Source: Sphaerosporella brunnea (Eukaryota; Ascomycota; Pezizomycetes; Pezizales; Pyronemataceae). Taken from it: 64,000 nucleotides of DNA. Under the pieces are notes generated by a model that was given only the letters and a program-made list of their open reading frames with translations, did no database searches and had not been told where the DNA came from. The stretch lies in the NCBI GenBank assembly GCA_008704415.1, contig VXIS01000220.1:18355-82354 (forward strand). The letters run 5' to 3'. A program made the position numbers and the translations under genes. Position 1 is the stretch's first letter. Each line of letters starts with the position of its first letter. Shown one piece after another: positions 22,591-34,677 of this stretch.

Positions 22591-24138
22591 TGATTCCGGC
22601 GGCGGCGGCGGCTCTGTCTGTCCTGTTCTGTTTTCTGTTTTTCTCTCTGTACCGGGAGGCTTCGGAGGTGCAGTAACAATTTCACGCGGTTTGAAGGGGC
22701 TTTCTTTTGTCTCTTTGGTCTGCAGCGAGGTTATATATCCGGTTACTTGGAAGGAAGTCGCTTGAAACTACCTAGAGAAGGGTGATGTACACCGTGGATA
22801 AGAACGACGTGGGAACGGTGCTTCTTTGCTTCGGCCAGCTTCATATGTTTTCCGACCCTGTTGGCAAGTAAACCACTTGGTCAAGAGGCTGGCCCCCTTA
22901 GCCAGGGAATGAGGCCACCTACATTGATCCGTGGCATGGCCCAGACCGAAAGCACGCTCCTTGGTCAAAAGGTTGGACCAGTCGGCAAGTATCGACAAGA
23001 CTTGATGAAGCGTCGCTCCGCCCCGGCAGCCTGAAAACCTATCCCGCCCAATTTCAGCCCAAACTCTGCGACCGCGGGATATCGAAAAGATTCTGGTGAG
23101 GAGTTCACTGCGGTTGCTGCTTTCTAAATAGACGGCTGTCAGAAAGTGTTGGCGTTTGTGCAGGCAACATAGGTTGATTGTGATGTGTAGTTGTGATATG
23201 TAACAGACAAGGAGGTGACAACCTCAAAGACCACGATAAATAGCGCCCATACCATATCATGTCAGGACGCATAGATATTCCAGCAGAAAGTGATCTTTCA
23301 AAGGAAGGAAAGAAACATATGCGGTTTCGGCATTATATTGGCTCATATGAGGTTCCTTAAGAAATACGGCTATCATGCTCGGTGCGCCCCTAAATTGGTG
23401 AAAAATCTTCGGTATCCCCAATTTTTTGTCAATGTAGCGTACCCCCAAGATCTCAGAGTGGTAGATAAGTAGACCTCGAGTGAATTTTATTGTCAAACTA
23501 CCATCAAACGCCACCGCACTCGCACACATGGATGCACTCTACCAGAATGTCGGCCAAAAACCCCGCAGAGCCTCATCCTCGCCAATAAATACCATCTTTC
23601 CCACCTTTCCTTCTTTTTTTTTCTCCTCAGAACAAGAAAAAAGAACAAAGTGTAACTGTGCACGATAAGAGCAAATGGCATACTGCAGGGCCCCCGAAAC
23701 GTGGAAGAAAGAGCAACCCGACGCGTGGCAGAGGTTTTTGTCCCCTTTGAGGGTTTTTCCTCTATAAAACATCACTCCTCTGGCCGATGGCGAGAGAGTG
23801 AGGTTTTTGACTCCTTGAAATGTAAACACGCCCCCCCCCCGCTGCCTCATGCGACAAGCTTCTCCAATGATACTTCGCATGATTCTTCAGCATGCACCAC
23901 CGCGCCGCAAGGTGAGCGTGATCCTCACTGTTAGTAGCCTAACTATCCTAGAAATAGCTATATCTTAAGTTTGCAAGGCGGAGAGGCTCTGGCTTCGGAT
24001 CCTCAACATCTCTATAGCCGACCCCTAAGCAGCACTGCCGACGCCGCGACGGACCGCCCATCAGATGGGGGCCATATGGATTTGGTTCCATGAACTACTT
24101 GACTTCCCCGGTATGCGTATCCTGCGGCACCAGCTCAC

Positions 24139-24140
<2 letters not shown>

Positions 24141-24171
<31 letters not shown>

Positions 24172-24177
24172 GGGGGG
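24141..24177. repeat. Homopolymer T30 followed by G7
   Basis: Thirty T followed directly by seven G. No flanking duplication is seen. Confidence 0.9.
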
Positions 24178-25599
24178 TACCAAAGACTTTTCGGCAGTTT
24201 TGGGGTAACGTGTGCGAGGTGGAAGCGAGATATCAGGGCGAAGCGAGACGACACACCACCACAAAAAAAAATAAAAAAATCGCGATACAGACTCCCATCA
24301 ACATGCAAAATGATCGCAAACCATGCATCTTCATATATGTGACTTCGCTTTCTGGCGTGCTGTAGCAGTTCATTGCTAGAGGCCGGTCAGGTAGCCTCCT
24401 CAAGGCCATTACGGGCATCGGGCGTATCCAGGACGACAGAGGGCACACGGGTTGGATGGAGACGGGCTTGAGCAGCCTTGTCCTTTGAACTGGAGCCAGG
24501 CGCTCAGTCAGGCTCTCTGGGGTGCCTCAAGGCCGCCATAGGGCGAGATGACAGTGCTGTTGGCGCAGTCGAGAGGGGTTTCCGGCTGGGGAGGCACTAG
24601 GAGCTCAAATCGGATCTGAGTTGTACGAGGAGTTATTGAGACAGCTGGAAGGCGTCGGTAGTGTTGGGGGGGCGGCATTTGGGGTTTGTTCCGGTGCTTT
24701 CATCCTTTCATCCCCCGCGCCGCTAAGGCCTCCGCACCTGTGATTACCATGCTTTACTGACCACCCACGTAGCTTCCTTCACATCATTTGCCACCTTGAT
24801 CTCCTCTGTCAACCGCTGCATCTCAATGTTAACGATGTTATTGTTGGTGGGGCTGTATTCCCCAGCGAGAGAGAAGCGAAGGATGAGGTTGCGGATTTCC
24901 CCTTTAAAAGCAGTTTTGACAACATTCAGTGCTGATGTGGGTTTAAGTCCTCAGCTGGATATTGGTGTAGGGTGTTCTGGCCAGAGGGATGGACTTAACG
25001 GCAGGTGGGATGGTATGGTGGCTGTGCTTTGGGTGAGAACTTCCTTTCCATAACCGCTCGGCAGTTTCTATCTGAGCAGGGGGGTGGTAGCAGCTCCCTT
25101 GCTGTACTCGTGGTGTCTCTCTTTACCGGCATTTCTGCGCAGAGCAAACGGTCCCGAGTTGATGTTGGGTCTGACTCTCTCTGGTCGACGTCTTGCTGGT
25201 TACACATATCCAGCGGCGGGGATATTGTCGTCTCGGATGGATCTTACAGCCGATCACACACGTTTGGAAGTCTGCAGCCGTTTTGAAAGGAAAGGTTGAG
25301 GGAAGAGACGGGACTGGTGCTCTACAAGAGGCAGACCGAACACCGGGGTGTAGATATGTACGGGATTGGCTCGCGATAGTGGTGGCGGTTGTATGACATC
25401 GGTCGACGCAACGCAACACCAACTACCACCGCCACCCAAGATGCTGGGGCGGCGCGATACGAAGGCCGAGAAGGACGGCGATCGTGAGGAGAGAGAAGCT
25501 CCAAAACGCTAGCGCTTTGAAAAAGGATCTCCATAAGATAAAGATGAAGCTGTCCGAACGCCCCCTAGTCCGTTGTTGGCCTGCTTGCAGGTGCCCCTC

Positions 25600-25624
25600 T
25601 TTTTTTTTTTTTTTTTTTTTTTTT
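25600..25624. repeat. Homopolymer T25
   Basis: A 25-T run 224 bp before an A26 run on the same strand, so the two tracts are inverted relative to each other. Confidence 0.9.
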
Positions 25625-25848
25625 CGCTTTGGTGGTAATCACTCGTTCGGTGGGAGTAGACCACTCACTCACTCACTCACTATGCTACTGCAAGTTTTGG
25701 GATTCTCAACCTGTTATATGGGGCTTTGTTCAATAGGATGCAGTCGGTGATCGGGAAGGAATGAATGTGTGATTGTTTATGCCACTGAATCCTCCAGCAA
25801 CCGCGAAAACTCAAAACACCTGGCCACCTTATGAAAAAGAATCGGATG

Positions 25849-25874
25849 AAAAAAAAAAAAAAAAAAAAAAAAAA
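25849..25874. repeat. Homopolymer A26
   Basis: The 26-A run pairs, in inverted sense, with the T25 run at 25600. The interval between is a possible short retroposed or foldback unit. Confidence 0.9.
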
Positions 25875-26770
25875 CCCAACGAAACAGATGCCAAAACATC
25901 CAAACTACTATTTGCCGCTACTCTTGAGGTTGGCGAGCTAGCTAGCACCTTCTCTGTGCTGTGCAAGATAGACATCAGCCTCGCGATTGAATAGAAGAAA
26001 GAGTCGCTGCAGTTTTGCTTACCGTCGATCGATTCGATGATGGCTGTATTTATGTTCTCGGGAAGAGATATCAACAAGGTCCCCATGCTTTCGGACTCTT
26101 AGTTCCCAAAGTTTTCTGACTCTTAGTTTTCCTAAAGAGCCCGTCGACGCTCGGTTGCGTCCTTCGTTGTGCACCATGGGAAGGTGCGGGGGCGGCCAGT
26201 GAATTTATAGTTGAACTAAGGTGGCATCGCGGTCGCCGCTTTGTCGCCGTCGTCGCAAGTCAGCTCAAAGTGCTCGGCCAGGTGCCACTTGGAGTCGGCT
26301 GCCGAGGAGTCGCGGGGATCGATTGTGCATGCTTGTCAGAGATGCTTGGTTTGGAGCGTCATGAAAAAAACCCTCTTAAGGCTTTGTCGGTTTTTGCCTG
26401 TTGCCGGTGCTGCTGCATACCTTGGGGTAGTCACGAGCGTGTCGACTTGGAAGCTGGAAATGGGGCGCGGCGGCGTGCGGCCAGTTGCCTCACTGCGCAT
26501 CACTCGGTCCGTCTGCACATTTCGCAAACCTGAACGCGAGTGAGTGAGTGAGTGAATTGGTGAATCTCGAGCTCTTGCAGGTGGAGATGATCTCCTGCAG
26601 CTCTAACAGCCACAAGTGGCGGATAATAACTTTATCGAGAGTTTTTACGCCACCGCCCACCGCTGGAAGGCTTTGTTGGACATGGAGTGTCACTCCATCA
26701 TGGAGTGTCACTCTACAAGGGATCCGAGTATGAACCGACACATCTTTAGGGTTACCGCATAAACTCGCAA

Positions 26771-26865
26771 GCAAGAGACTGGGCTAAGTCACTGCGCCAT
26801 GTAGGCTTAGTCACTTTGCCACATGGCGCAGTGACTTAGCCAGTGACGTAGCCCAGTCTCTTGCT
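26771..26865. repeat. Long foldback (about 32-bp arms)
   Basis: AGCAAGAGACTGGGCTAAGTCACTGCGCCATG (26771-26802) is complementary to 26821-26841 plus 26851-26865, with a 9-base insertion (AGTGACGTA) in the right arm. The loop again carries the GGCTTAGTCAC motif. It looks like a snap-back insertion or a tiny MITE. Confidence 0.75.
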
Positions 26866-27499
26866 TCTGAGGTAGATAGTACAAAAGTCTTGGTGATTGC
26901 ACTGCGGAAACCACAATTTGCACAACCACGACAGCGTCTTCTGATTGAGAGCCACCAAAAAAAATCCAGCTCATTCGCTACTATGCGGACTATTTTTATA
27001 GCCAGTATCAAGCCCTTCAACTGTTTGTTGTTGTACGCTGGCTCGCTTAAAACGGCTCCATAATTCCTGTAGCTCAATATCAAGCAAATGTCATGTTCAA
27101 AACTTTTCAAAAACGGCTTCTGTAGAGCAATAATACATCTACCAAGCTGGCAATTTTTTAAAACTGAACCCTATTGAAATAGACTCAATTGGTGGACTGC
27201 GGTTTTCTTGGGGACGTGAAAACTGAGAAATGCAGCATCCCTGCCATGAGGAGATTAACCGCTGATTTGGTGACGATATTTGAAGCACTTGGGGGTGTCT
27301 GAAAATTTTGAAACATTTTTTACAAGATCTTTTACATATGAAGTGTTAGATATGAGAGTCTTGAGGTCAGCAAGCAAGAACCGGTTTTTTCTTGTGTTGA
27401 GCAGAAAGCGCGCATTTTCGCCCACTTTTGGCGCGGTTTGACAGAATCATCAAGACTTTTGTCTAGGAACTGTAGTTAGATTAAGGTTTGGAGCTAGCG

Positions 27500-27528
27500 T
27501 CGGTTCTGCACCTTAAGTGCAGAACCGA
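27500..27528. repeat. Perfect 12-bp hairpin upstream of a candidate gene
   Basis: TCGGTTCTGCAC and GTGCAGAACCGA flank a 5-base loop. Partial pairing continues outward (GAGCT...AGCTC). It sits about 180 bp upstream of the ATG at 27710. Confidence 0.7.
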
Positions 27529-27709
27529 GCGTCTAAGCTCCGTCCGTACCTTTAATACATACCTCTTCTACCCACATCTTAGTGACGCTGCGTATAAACT
27601 TGCTGTCAACAGGCTTGACATTCAGACTCACCCTGTTTCCCCGCTCTTCTCCTCCTACACCTTCCACTCATCCCCCCTCCCCCCCAAACTCCACCTTCGC
27701 CTCCAAACC

Positions 27710-27994
27710 ATGACCGAAACATACTGCCGACACCCGTTCACCCGGCACCACAACAACAACGGGCACTCCGAAGCCCTCACGATCCTCTCCTCGCCACCTT
27801 CTCCATCTGCCGCCGCCGCCTCTGGAGCCTCCACGCCAAACGCTCTTGGCGCTCGCAGCTCTTCCCGCGTCATCGGCGGCGAATGGGTTCTCCCGGTTGC
27901 TGTGCGAGGCCTCTCATACCTTTTGAAGAAGAAACGGCGAACAGCAGTGCGCAAGCGCTTCACCTTGTGGGATGACGCGATCAATAACTCCTGA
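27710..27994 (+). CDS. Hypothetical Ser/Ala-rich protein, possibly first exon
   Basis: The frame from the ATG at 27710 runs 94 codons. It has a His-rich start, a Ser/Pro/Ala-rich middle (LSSPPSPSAAAASG) and a basic end (LLKKKRRTAVRKRF). Just upstream is a pyrimidine-rich stretch. The plus strand to about 28340 keeps protein-like pieces in other frames (for example EPAIMDALLSVWDNEKEEA), which would fit further exons, but I could not define splice sites. The opposite strand is also open over the same region, which weakens the case. Confidence 0.3.
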   Translation: MTETYCRHPFTRHHNNNGHSEALTILSSPPSPSAAAASGASTPNALGARSSSRVIGGEWVLPVAVRGLSYLLKKKRRTAVRKRFTLWDDAINNS

Positions 27995-28788
27995 GACGTG
28001 GAAGGAGGCGTGCGTGATGACGATGGGCGAGGAGGAGGAGCTGCTGGAATGGGCTGATGTCGGGGCGCGTTGAACCCAAGGTCGGCGAGGGTTGTTAAGC
28101 AGGAGGAGGACACCATCGATGAAACCGATGCTAGGACTGAGAGCCTGCATGACGCCACCACACTGCCGGTGAGCAAGCCACGAAGGATGTGGATGAGCTT
28201 GCTACCCCCGCGGCGAGAATCAGCTTTCCGCTACAACTCCGGCGCCCGTGGTCATCTACAACGACTCCAACACACTGGCGAGGAGCCAGCCATCATGGAC
28301 GCTCTTCTGAGCGTTTGGGACAACGAGAAGGAGGAGGCGGAATTGCTCTTTTTTCTTTTTTTTTTCTTTTTTTCTTTCGTCGCTTTTATCAAGGGAAGTC
28401 CGCGGTGCGTTCTGGGGTATTACATTCTTTATATTCTTACGATTCATGATTCGTCTTGCAGGTGCGCGATAGTGGATGTTGTTACTGTTTCCACTCACAT
28501 ACGCCATAAGCTTTATCATTGTTGCGACACAGATGTTGTACACTGTTCCTTATCTTTCCTATATCTATTTGTAACTGTAAACACAAGGATAGTGTGCCTG
28601 ATCCCTGTTTTCTTTCAGGTTGTGATATTCCTTTCCTTTCTTTTAGGTGTCATTTGCCTGCATTATGTTTTCTTGGCTGTTTTTCAGGGTCAACAGTCTC
28701 CTCACCCTCTGTTTCTTGTCTTCGAAGACTGGCATCTCTCTGGAATAAATACCTTCTGTATTTCCTCTCTTTCGACATACAATCAATA

Positions 28789-28930
28789 GGGCCGCTCAGA
28801 CAGGCGTTTATATTTTTTTCGACGTTTCTGGATTTAAGGCCAGTTTCGGCGTCAAATGGCTTACAGACATCGATAAACAGCCGGTTGAAAATTCGGATAT
28901 CCAAGTCAAAAACGCCCGTCTGAGCGGCCC
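28789..28930 (+). mobile_element. 142-bp MITE, copy 1, TA target duplication
   Basis: The element starts GGGCCGCTCAGAC and ends with the inverted counterpart (22-bp TIR, GGGCCGCTCAGACRGGCGTTT). It is flanked by TA at 28787-28788 and 28931-28932. It has no coding capacity. TA duplications suggest mobilisation by a Tc1/mariner-type transposase. A second copy in opposite orientation lies at 29603-29744. Confidence 0.9.
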
Positions 28931-28939
28931 TAATCAGTC

Positions 28940-29600
28940 AATACAGTTTCTTCCTCACTTAAGAACTTGATTCAATCCTCCGTTCAAAGCGTTACTCTTC
29001 GCTCTCTCTCATTGCGTCCTCCTCTATTTGTTCGATGATAAGAAACGGAGCCTTTACATCGAAGATGCAACCATTTCTTCAGGGAAAGGTGGAATTGCGG
29101 TATTGTGTTCGGTTTTGAATGTGACTGTTTGTCTTTCCTTTTTTTCTTGTTTTCGGTTCAAGAAAGAATGAGCATCCGGTTTGTATACTCCTATTCTTAT
29201 GATTGTCAGTCCTCTTCCTTGCCTACGAGGAGAAATCCCAGCTCCCTAGAGTTTCAAACCGTCACACTGGAACGGAATTACACGTGGAGTGATGGCGTAT
29301 TTCGAAGACAAAACAAGGCTGTGATTGCGACGGAGCATCGTGCACGGTCTCAATCTAGTATTCCACAGCGCGCCGAGCAATGGGTTCAGATTGTGGCACC
29401 CTTCATGAGCAGTCGGGCATAGACAAATAGGTATATATATAAACAACGACAAGACGTAATCCCACCTGGAGTATCAACTCAAGACCGTAACCAGGTCCGC
29501 TGTGGCGTTGCAAAGAAACTGCCTGAGTGAAATGCGGGAGTGTGAGTATGTAACTGAGCGGCTATACCACCTGCTGGGACTGAAAACGGAGGCGCTGCAA
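28940..29600. other. Sequence between the two MITE copies
   Basis: About 660 bp without a supported gene. Several short frames occur on both strands. A TATA-like string lies near 29432. Confidence 0.35.
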
Positions 29601-29602
29601 TA

Positions 29603-29744
29603 GGGCCGCTCAGACGGGCGTTTTTGACTTGGATATCCGAATTTCCAACCGGCTGTTTATCGATGTCTGTAAGCCATTTGACGCCGAAACTGGCCTTAAA
29701 TCCAGAAACCTCGAAAAAAATATAAACGCCTGTCTGAGCGGCCC
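29603..29744 (-). mobile_element. 142-bp MITE, copy 2, inverted
   Basis: The same family as the copy at 28789, in reverse orientation and of identical length. By eye it differs at only two positions of 142. TA dinucleotides flank it at 29601-29602 and 29745-29746. Confidence 0.9.
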
Positions 29745-32597
29745 TAATATTGAGGAACATCCGGCCGAGGAACAACTCGTCAAGTAAGTAAGATTGATGC
29801 GTGGCAGCACCCTGTAGAATCCCCCGCTCGACTTCACCCTGGCAACTGCGCCTGGGCGGCAGGACTCAAAAGCGGTGGCTGCAAACACCTCATGCATGTT
29901 GTCCCCTTCACAGGGTCGGCTACCGTGCGACAAACTGCCGGTGGCTGATCGGAATGATAATCGGAAACCCAGATTGTTTTCGCTGGGATATGTATGCGGC
30001 GGTAAAACAACTTCCAGAGGAGGCGGAATCGCTGTAGCTCTTGTTGTGCCGCAAGGTGAAGCGGGGGTAGCTTGGCTTGTAACGCGTCCGCCCAGTGAAG
30101 CCGGCTTGCGGACATTGATGGCACAGCACCCGAACGGTGGCTATGGATTGACTTAACAGCGCGTGCTTCGGGACCCAGAAACTGCAGCTATTGGTGGAGA
30201 GACCGGATTGAGAGTTGAGCGGTATGTCATCCGAGGACTCACATCTGTGTGAGTGATTTCGTGAGATTCTTGCATTCCTAAGGGGTTGGCTGACGGCCTC
30301 TACAGCATCTGTTAGATGCCCCGCTTGTGACAAGTCTGGTTTTTTTTTTTTTTTTTTGCGGCCATGGAATAGCACTTGCTCGGTACTCGCAGGTAGTAGA
30401 CTAATCTCTACCTGCTGCTGTACCAATCGCTCCATACAGGCAATGAGTGCGTGCTCTTCAGTTCCGGACAAAGATCTCCCCAAGCTCTTCTGCATTTGCG
30501 AGAGGTTTTTTTTTTTCCTTCCTTTGTTTCGCGGAATTCCTTAATGTCTGGGTCCTTCGCAATCTCGTTTTTTCCCCAAACCTCATCTGGGGCGGTGTAT
30601 GTTTCCAGCCTCCTGAATTCCTGATTTCTCCCGAGGCCGGACACGTCGCGCAATCGAGTCCATAAATTCCAACTATTTTCGGAATGTCTCCAACAATTTT
30701 GCCCATGCCGATGGGGGGTCGCCCGGGTCGAGTTTCTGGATTATTGCCGATATGCTGTTCCAAACCTCCTCTTTCCAGCGTGGATAGCATTCAAACCCTC
30801 TCGAACCAACACAATAGCCAGTTCTGCGGTTTGTTGTGCTCGACTTGAACCTGCTGCTGCCGCTGTCGTCGCCGCTGCTGATTTCCTTTGCGTTTTACCA
30901 CTTGGAGGTACACGGGTAGCTTAGGCTCGGCGGCGGTGGCGAAAACAGACGGAGCGGAGAGAGAAAACCAGAGGCGATTCGGGTTGCAGGAAGGGAATCT
31001 ATCGTCCGAGCAGAAAGTGCTTCGGAAATAGCACCCTGTAGCCTGCTTCCCACTCACTGTCTGGGGCCTCGGTTTGCTGGCAGCGTGGTGGCGATGGGGC
31101 GTATGGCGTGGAGGAGATTTTTCTGTTTCTCGGGAGTTGTTTGTGCGATGAGAGGGAGGTTGCTGCTGCTGCGTCATACCTGCTCGGTGGTGGGGGTAGG
31201 GACTGAACTCCAACAAACCCGAGTTTCGTCACACCTAACCTCTACTTATTATAACCTCGCTTTTTTTCGATGCGACGTATGCGCTCTCTCTCCATTGCAA
31301 CAAACAACGGCCGCGCAACCAAACACCGACAATAGCCTGGTCTCGGAAACGCCCGTGGCAAACGGCAGTTGCTACTCACGGTCGCGCTAAACCTGGGTTA
31401 CAGGTCGTCCCAGGCCGAGTCAGCAGTGAAGACGGCCAGATCGTATGGCGTGCAAGCCCACGTCTCTACGGTGAGCGATGGGAGCAAGCACAGGGCTGGC
31501 AAGTTAAGGAATCTGACGGGGAACCTGCAGACGCGGAACCGAGCCGCAGTCTCGTTGCGGGAAGAGATATCGACCTTTGTCCAGCCAGATTGGCAAAATA
31601 GTTGAAGCCTCTTAATCGTTGGTGGTTCTCGTTACTCGTCTGGATTCGTCGAGGGACTCTTTAGACTAAAGCTTCTACTCCTGTTTAAGACGTTCCAAGT
31701 TCTCTGCGTGTTTACCCACAGTTGCAACGATTACCTCACCGTAGGTTCCGATTCTTCGTTGATGTATATGTACACGGTCTTAATCCCATTACTAACAGAG
31801 AGCTTCACGTTGAAGTGCGGATAGTCCACTCGCTTGTCCGATCCAACTCCGGTTGACTTGTCACCATTATCTGGCGCCATAAAACCCACCAACACCACGC
31901 GGCAAGTGCTTGCTGGGATATCGATGAAACTGGCCTGCAGTCAACGCCAGCCCCCTGATTGTTGCCAGTAGGCTTTTCAAAGGCACGAGGCTTTGGTGAC
32001 CACCGAATGCATCAAAGATCAGTCGAGTAAACTGTGCTTTACGAAGGGACTTGTCTGGATGGGAGATGATACGTTTTTTGGTATCTCGAAGACCGGCTTA
32101 ACAACAGGGGGCTATTTCTTTCTTTCATTTTTTTTTTTTTTTTTTCCTTCGAGGAATGCGGATCTTCTATACTGAGACCTCCCAATCAATGAATGAATGG
32201 ATGCCTCCGTTCAGGTGATTTTTTTTTCCACGGGTTGCGTTGGTAATCGAAGATGTCTCTATTATCGTGGAAGCCTTGCTGAAACTGATCAATACTACTA
32301 CCCACGTGGGGCCGGGGAAAGGAGATGAGAGAAAGAAATGAAGAGATGAGCATATGCCTCCTTATATACATGAAATCTCTCCACTAGGGAGACAGTACAA
32401 ACACCCGGAGGCCCCATGAACCCCCACCATAATTCCCGAGAGGTGCTTCCTCATTGAGGAAGCATGTTCGTCGCCGACGCATCCGTGGCGACCATTCCTG
32501 ATCCCATCACACAGTGCTGGATATTGGTACATGGTTCAAAATCCATAGCGGTTGCACGGTTAAGACCGCCATAAGACGTCCTCTCACAGCACGTCCT
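29745..32597. other. Gene-free stretch
   Basis: No domain or splice-supported gene was found. Features noted are T18 (30340-30357), a T-rich run at about 32129-32145, and a minus frame at 31216-30791 rich in Gln/Arg that has no recognisable similarity. Confidence 0.35.
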
Positions 32598-32822
32598 CTA
32601 TCTTCGTGAGGACCACCGAATTTTGCACGGTGGTGAAAAGGCTATTGTGGTGGATGGTGGAATCCGGGGAATGTGAAAGTGTTGCCTAGAATGAAGCCGT
32701 TGCATGGTGGGGTACATGTTGTTCAGAAATTCCTGGTATGTTGATGTTTTCTCGCCAGTTTGCTCAGGTTTGGGGCCAACCTTGTTGTCGTTGATGCCGA
32801 GCAATTCAACCTCGCCGTTCAT
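32598..32822 (-). CDS. Unrecognised open frame, 74 codons
   Basis: The frame starts MNGEVELLGINDNKVGPKPE, is hydrophilic and looks protein-like for its first 45 residues, then becomes basic and low in complexity. A CATTCTAG just after the good part may be a splice acceptor, so the true gene may be split. A similar start, MMNGDIPAQLL, occurs at about 33910 on the same strand. No family is recognised. Confidence 0.25.
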   Translation of the reverse strand: MNGEVELLGINDNKVGPKPEQTGEKTSTYQEFLNNMYPTMQRLHSRQHFHIPRIPPSTTIAFSPPCKIRWSSRR

Positions 32823-33010
32823 GGGAGAATGCTAGCAGTGTACAAATCACAAGAGGTGTGGCCATTGCATGGTGCATGGCAATGCTGCCACGGGAAAAGG
32901 TTCAGGGAAGAACCCACAAGATGAGGGTTGCATTCGGCGGAATAATGTAGTCCTGCGGTAGAGACTGCCCTGTGTGGGGGGTTTTTGGCCTTGGTGAGAC
33001 TCTTCGTTGC

Positions 33011-33331
33011 CTACAGCAAGTGCTGCTTCAGCCGTTGCTGCTCGTTGCCCAACAATAGCAACCAAGGCTCTTCCTTCTTCGATGCATCGCCGGAGCAAGC
33101 GTCTGGGCTTTCTTGCTTCGTCCCCGCATAAAGCTCCAGCTCGGAGTCCTTGATACCTTGCCGGGACACCGACGGTGGACACCAGGCGTTGTTGTTATCG
33201 TGCCGCCAGAAGTTCCAATTGTGCGAGCCTCGTTGCAGAAAAGACTGAAGAGCGCTCTGTTGAAGCTGCCGGCGTGAGGTGAGATGATCCAGCTTTTCCC
33301 TCTCAATGCCATAATCAGTTATTGCGCTCAT
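33011..33331 (-). CDS. Unrecognised open frame, 106 codons
   Basis: This minus-strand frame starts at an ATG (MSAITDYGIEREKLDHLTSR) and runs 106 residues with balanced, hydrophilic composition rich in Gln, Ser and Asn. It has no signal peptide, membrane helix or known motif. The shadow frames are less protein-like. It lies in a 2-kb run of minus-strand frames (32.6-34.7 kb) that may be exons of one gene or a small cluster. Function is unknown. Confidence 0.35.
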   Translation of the reverse strand: MSAITDYGIEREKLDHLTSRRQLQQSALQSFLQRGSHNWNFWRHDNNNAWCPPSVSRQGIKDSELELYAGTKQESPDACSGDASKKEEPWLLLLGNEQQRLKQHLL

Positions 33332-34237
33332 CCCACCTCACTACTGCATTCCCCTCCTCCGGAGAAACTCTTGCGCTGCCTAGCGTGGGCCCTCTCTCTC
33401 TGACGGTTTGTTCAAATATTCCTGGCTATGCCGTAGTGGGCAGATCCGAGCATCTGTATGCTCAGTGACATCTCAATTGCACTGGCTGCTAAGCATATAG
33501 GTATCTTCTCGATTCGACGAATTGGAACGGTGCTGGGTTGTGTAGTTTCGTAGCTGGTGATTTGGGATTCTCGCAAGGGATAGCGGCCATGTAGGGTCTC
33601 TTATGAGAACAGAGACTTTGGGCGAGCATACTGAAGCGGGCATTGGCCGAGGGGCGTTTCTTGTACACCAGCGGTTGTTTCTAGGCAAAAACCGTGTCAG
33701 CGGGAAGGAAAAACTCCTGAAACCTCTCTCAACCTTCCTCACCTGCCTTTCATCACTGGCTTTCAGAGCCCTCATGACCAACCGCTCTTGCCGTGCGCCT
33801 GAAAACGGCGTTGAATTCTGCCTTTTCAACTGGGATAAAGAATGAGTTCAAGCGTTGCTGACCTTGCGGCATGAGCAGCTGCGCCGGAATATCGCCGTTC
33901 ATCATGATGGACTGTGGGAGGAGTTTTGTCGATGTCGGCAATGCTATGGCGACGGCGGCAGGTGTGGTAGGCGTGTTAATCGGGGGAAAAGGTAACGGAT
34001 GGATAGCCGGGTAGGACGCTCTCCCACCAAATGTCCGCAATTCTACACCGTTGGTTTGCTCCCACTACGGCTCGGCACTCCAAAATCCTGTATGTCGATT
34101 GCTTTTGGTCACCACCAGCTCGTTCCATTCTCACCGGAGCGGTGTAACACTTCAACGTACCTGTCACCATCCTCTAGTACATGTGACACAGGGAAGGCAC
34201 ATACGCTCGAATAAAACACATCGCCGGTGGCAAAATC

Positions 34238-34677
34238 TCAATTCATTTCAACATCCAAACGCCTCCTAGCAGGCATGACTCGCCAACAAACAAATGCCAC
34301 AACTAACGCATGCAATAGACATGGTAGCAGCGTCTCCACAGGCGGCAGCCGTTGCAGATGCCGACCGACGTGTTCACAGCTTTCTGAGAATCCAATCCTT
34401 GAGCCTGTCAGTCCAAGTCTTCTTAACAAAGATGACAGGATCCCCTACCGGCCCGTTAGCTGCAACTCCCGCCGCCACATATACGGGTGAGGTGGGGAAG
34501 ATACATACACGTGTTCTGCCGAGGGAGCATCTTGTAGCCGTCGGGGGGCTGCGGATTTCCGGAGCTGGAAACGATGGCTTCGTCGAAGTGGACCCCGTGG
34601 AGCGCGACAATAGCGCGCTCACGAGCACGCAGACGCTGCTCGGGGGTGTACTGGGGAATGGTGTAGTTTTCGACCAT
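34238..34677 (-). CDS. Unrecognised gene candidate, possibly two exons
   Basis: The first frame starts at 34677 (MVENYTIPQYTPEQRLRARE) and looks strongly protein-like for about 60 residues. A GTGTATGT donor near 34520 and a TTTGTTAAG acceptor near 34430 would join it in phase to a second open frame. That frame ends at 34238 and contains a hydrophobic segment (LLPCLLHALVVAFVCW) near the C-terminus. The splice is a proposal from the sequence. The unspliced frame ends after 73 residues. No family is recognised. Confidence 0.3.

Larger units (their letters stand above)
22591..27487. other. Long gene-free stretch with homopolymers and foldbacks
   Basis: No gene is supported. Noted structures are T30G7 at 24141-24177, T25 at 25600-25624, A26 at 25849-25874, an ACTC tetranucleotide run at about 25663-25680 with its complement GAGT run at about 26538-26554, and a foldback at 26771-26865. 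The mirrored ACTC/GAGT runs could bracket an element of about 0.9 kb, but similarity does not extend beyond them. Confidence 0.45.

Noticed and set aside
28789..29744. The pair of 142-bp repeats considered as TIRs of one 956-bp transposon
   Set aside because: Each copy has its own complete TIRs and its own TA duplication, so they are two independent MITEs.
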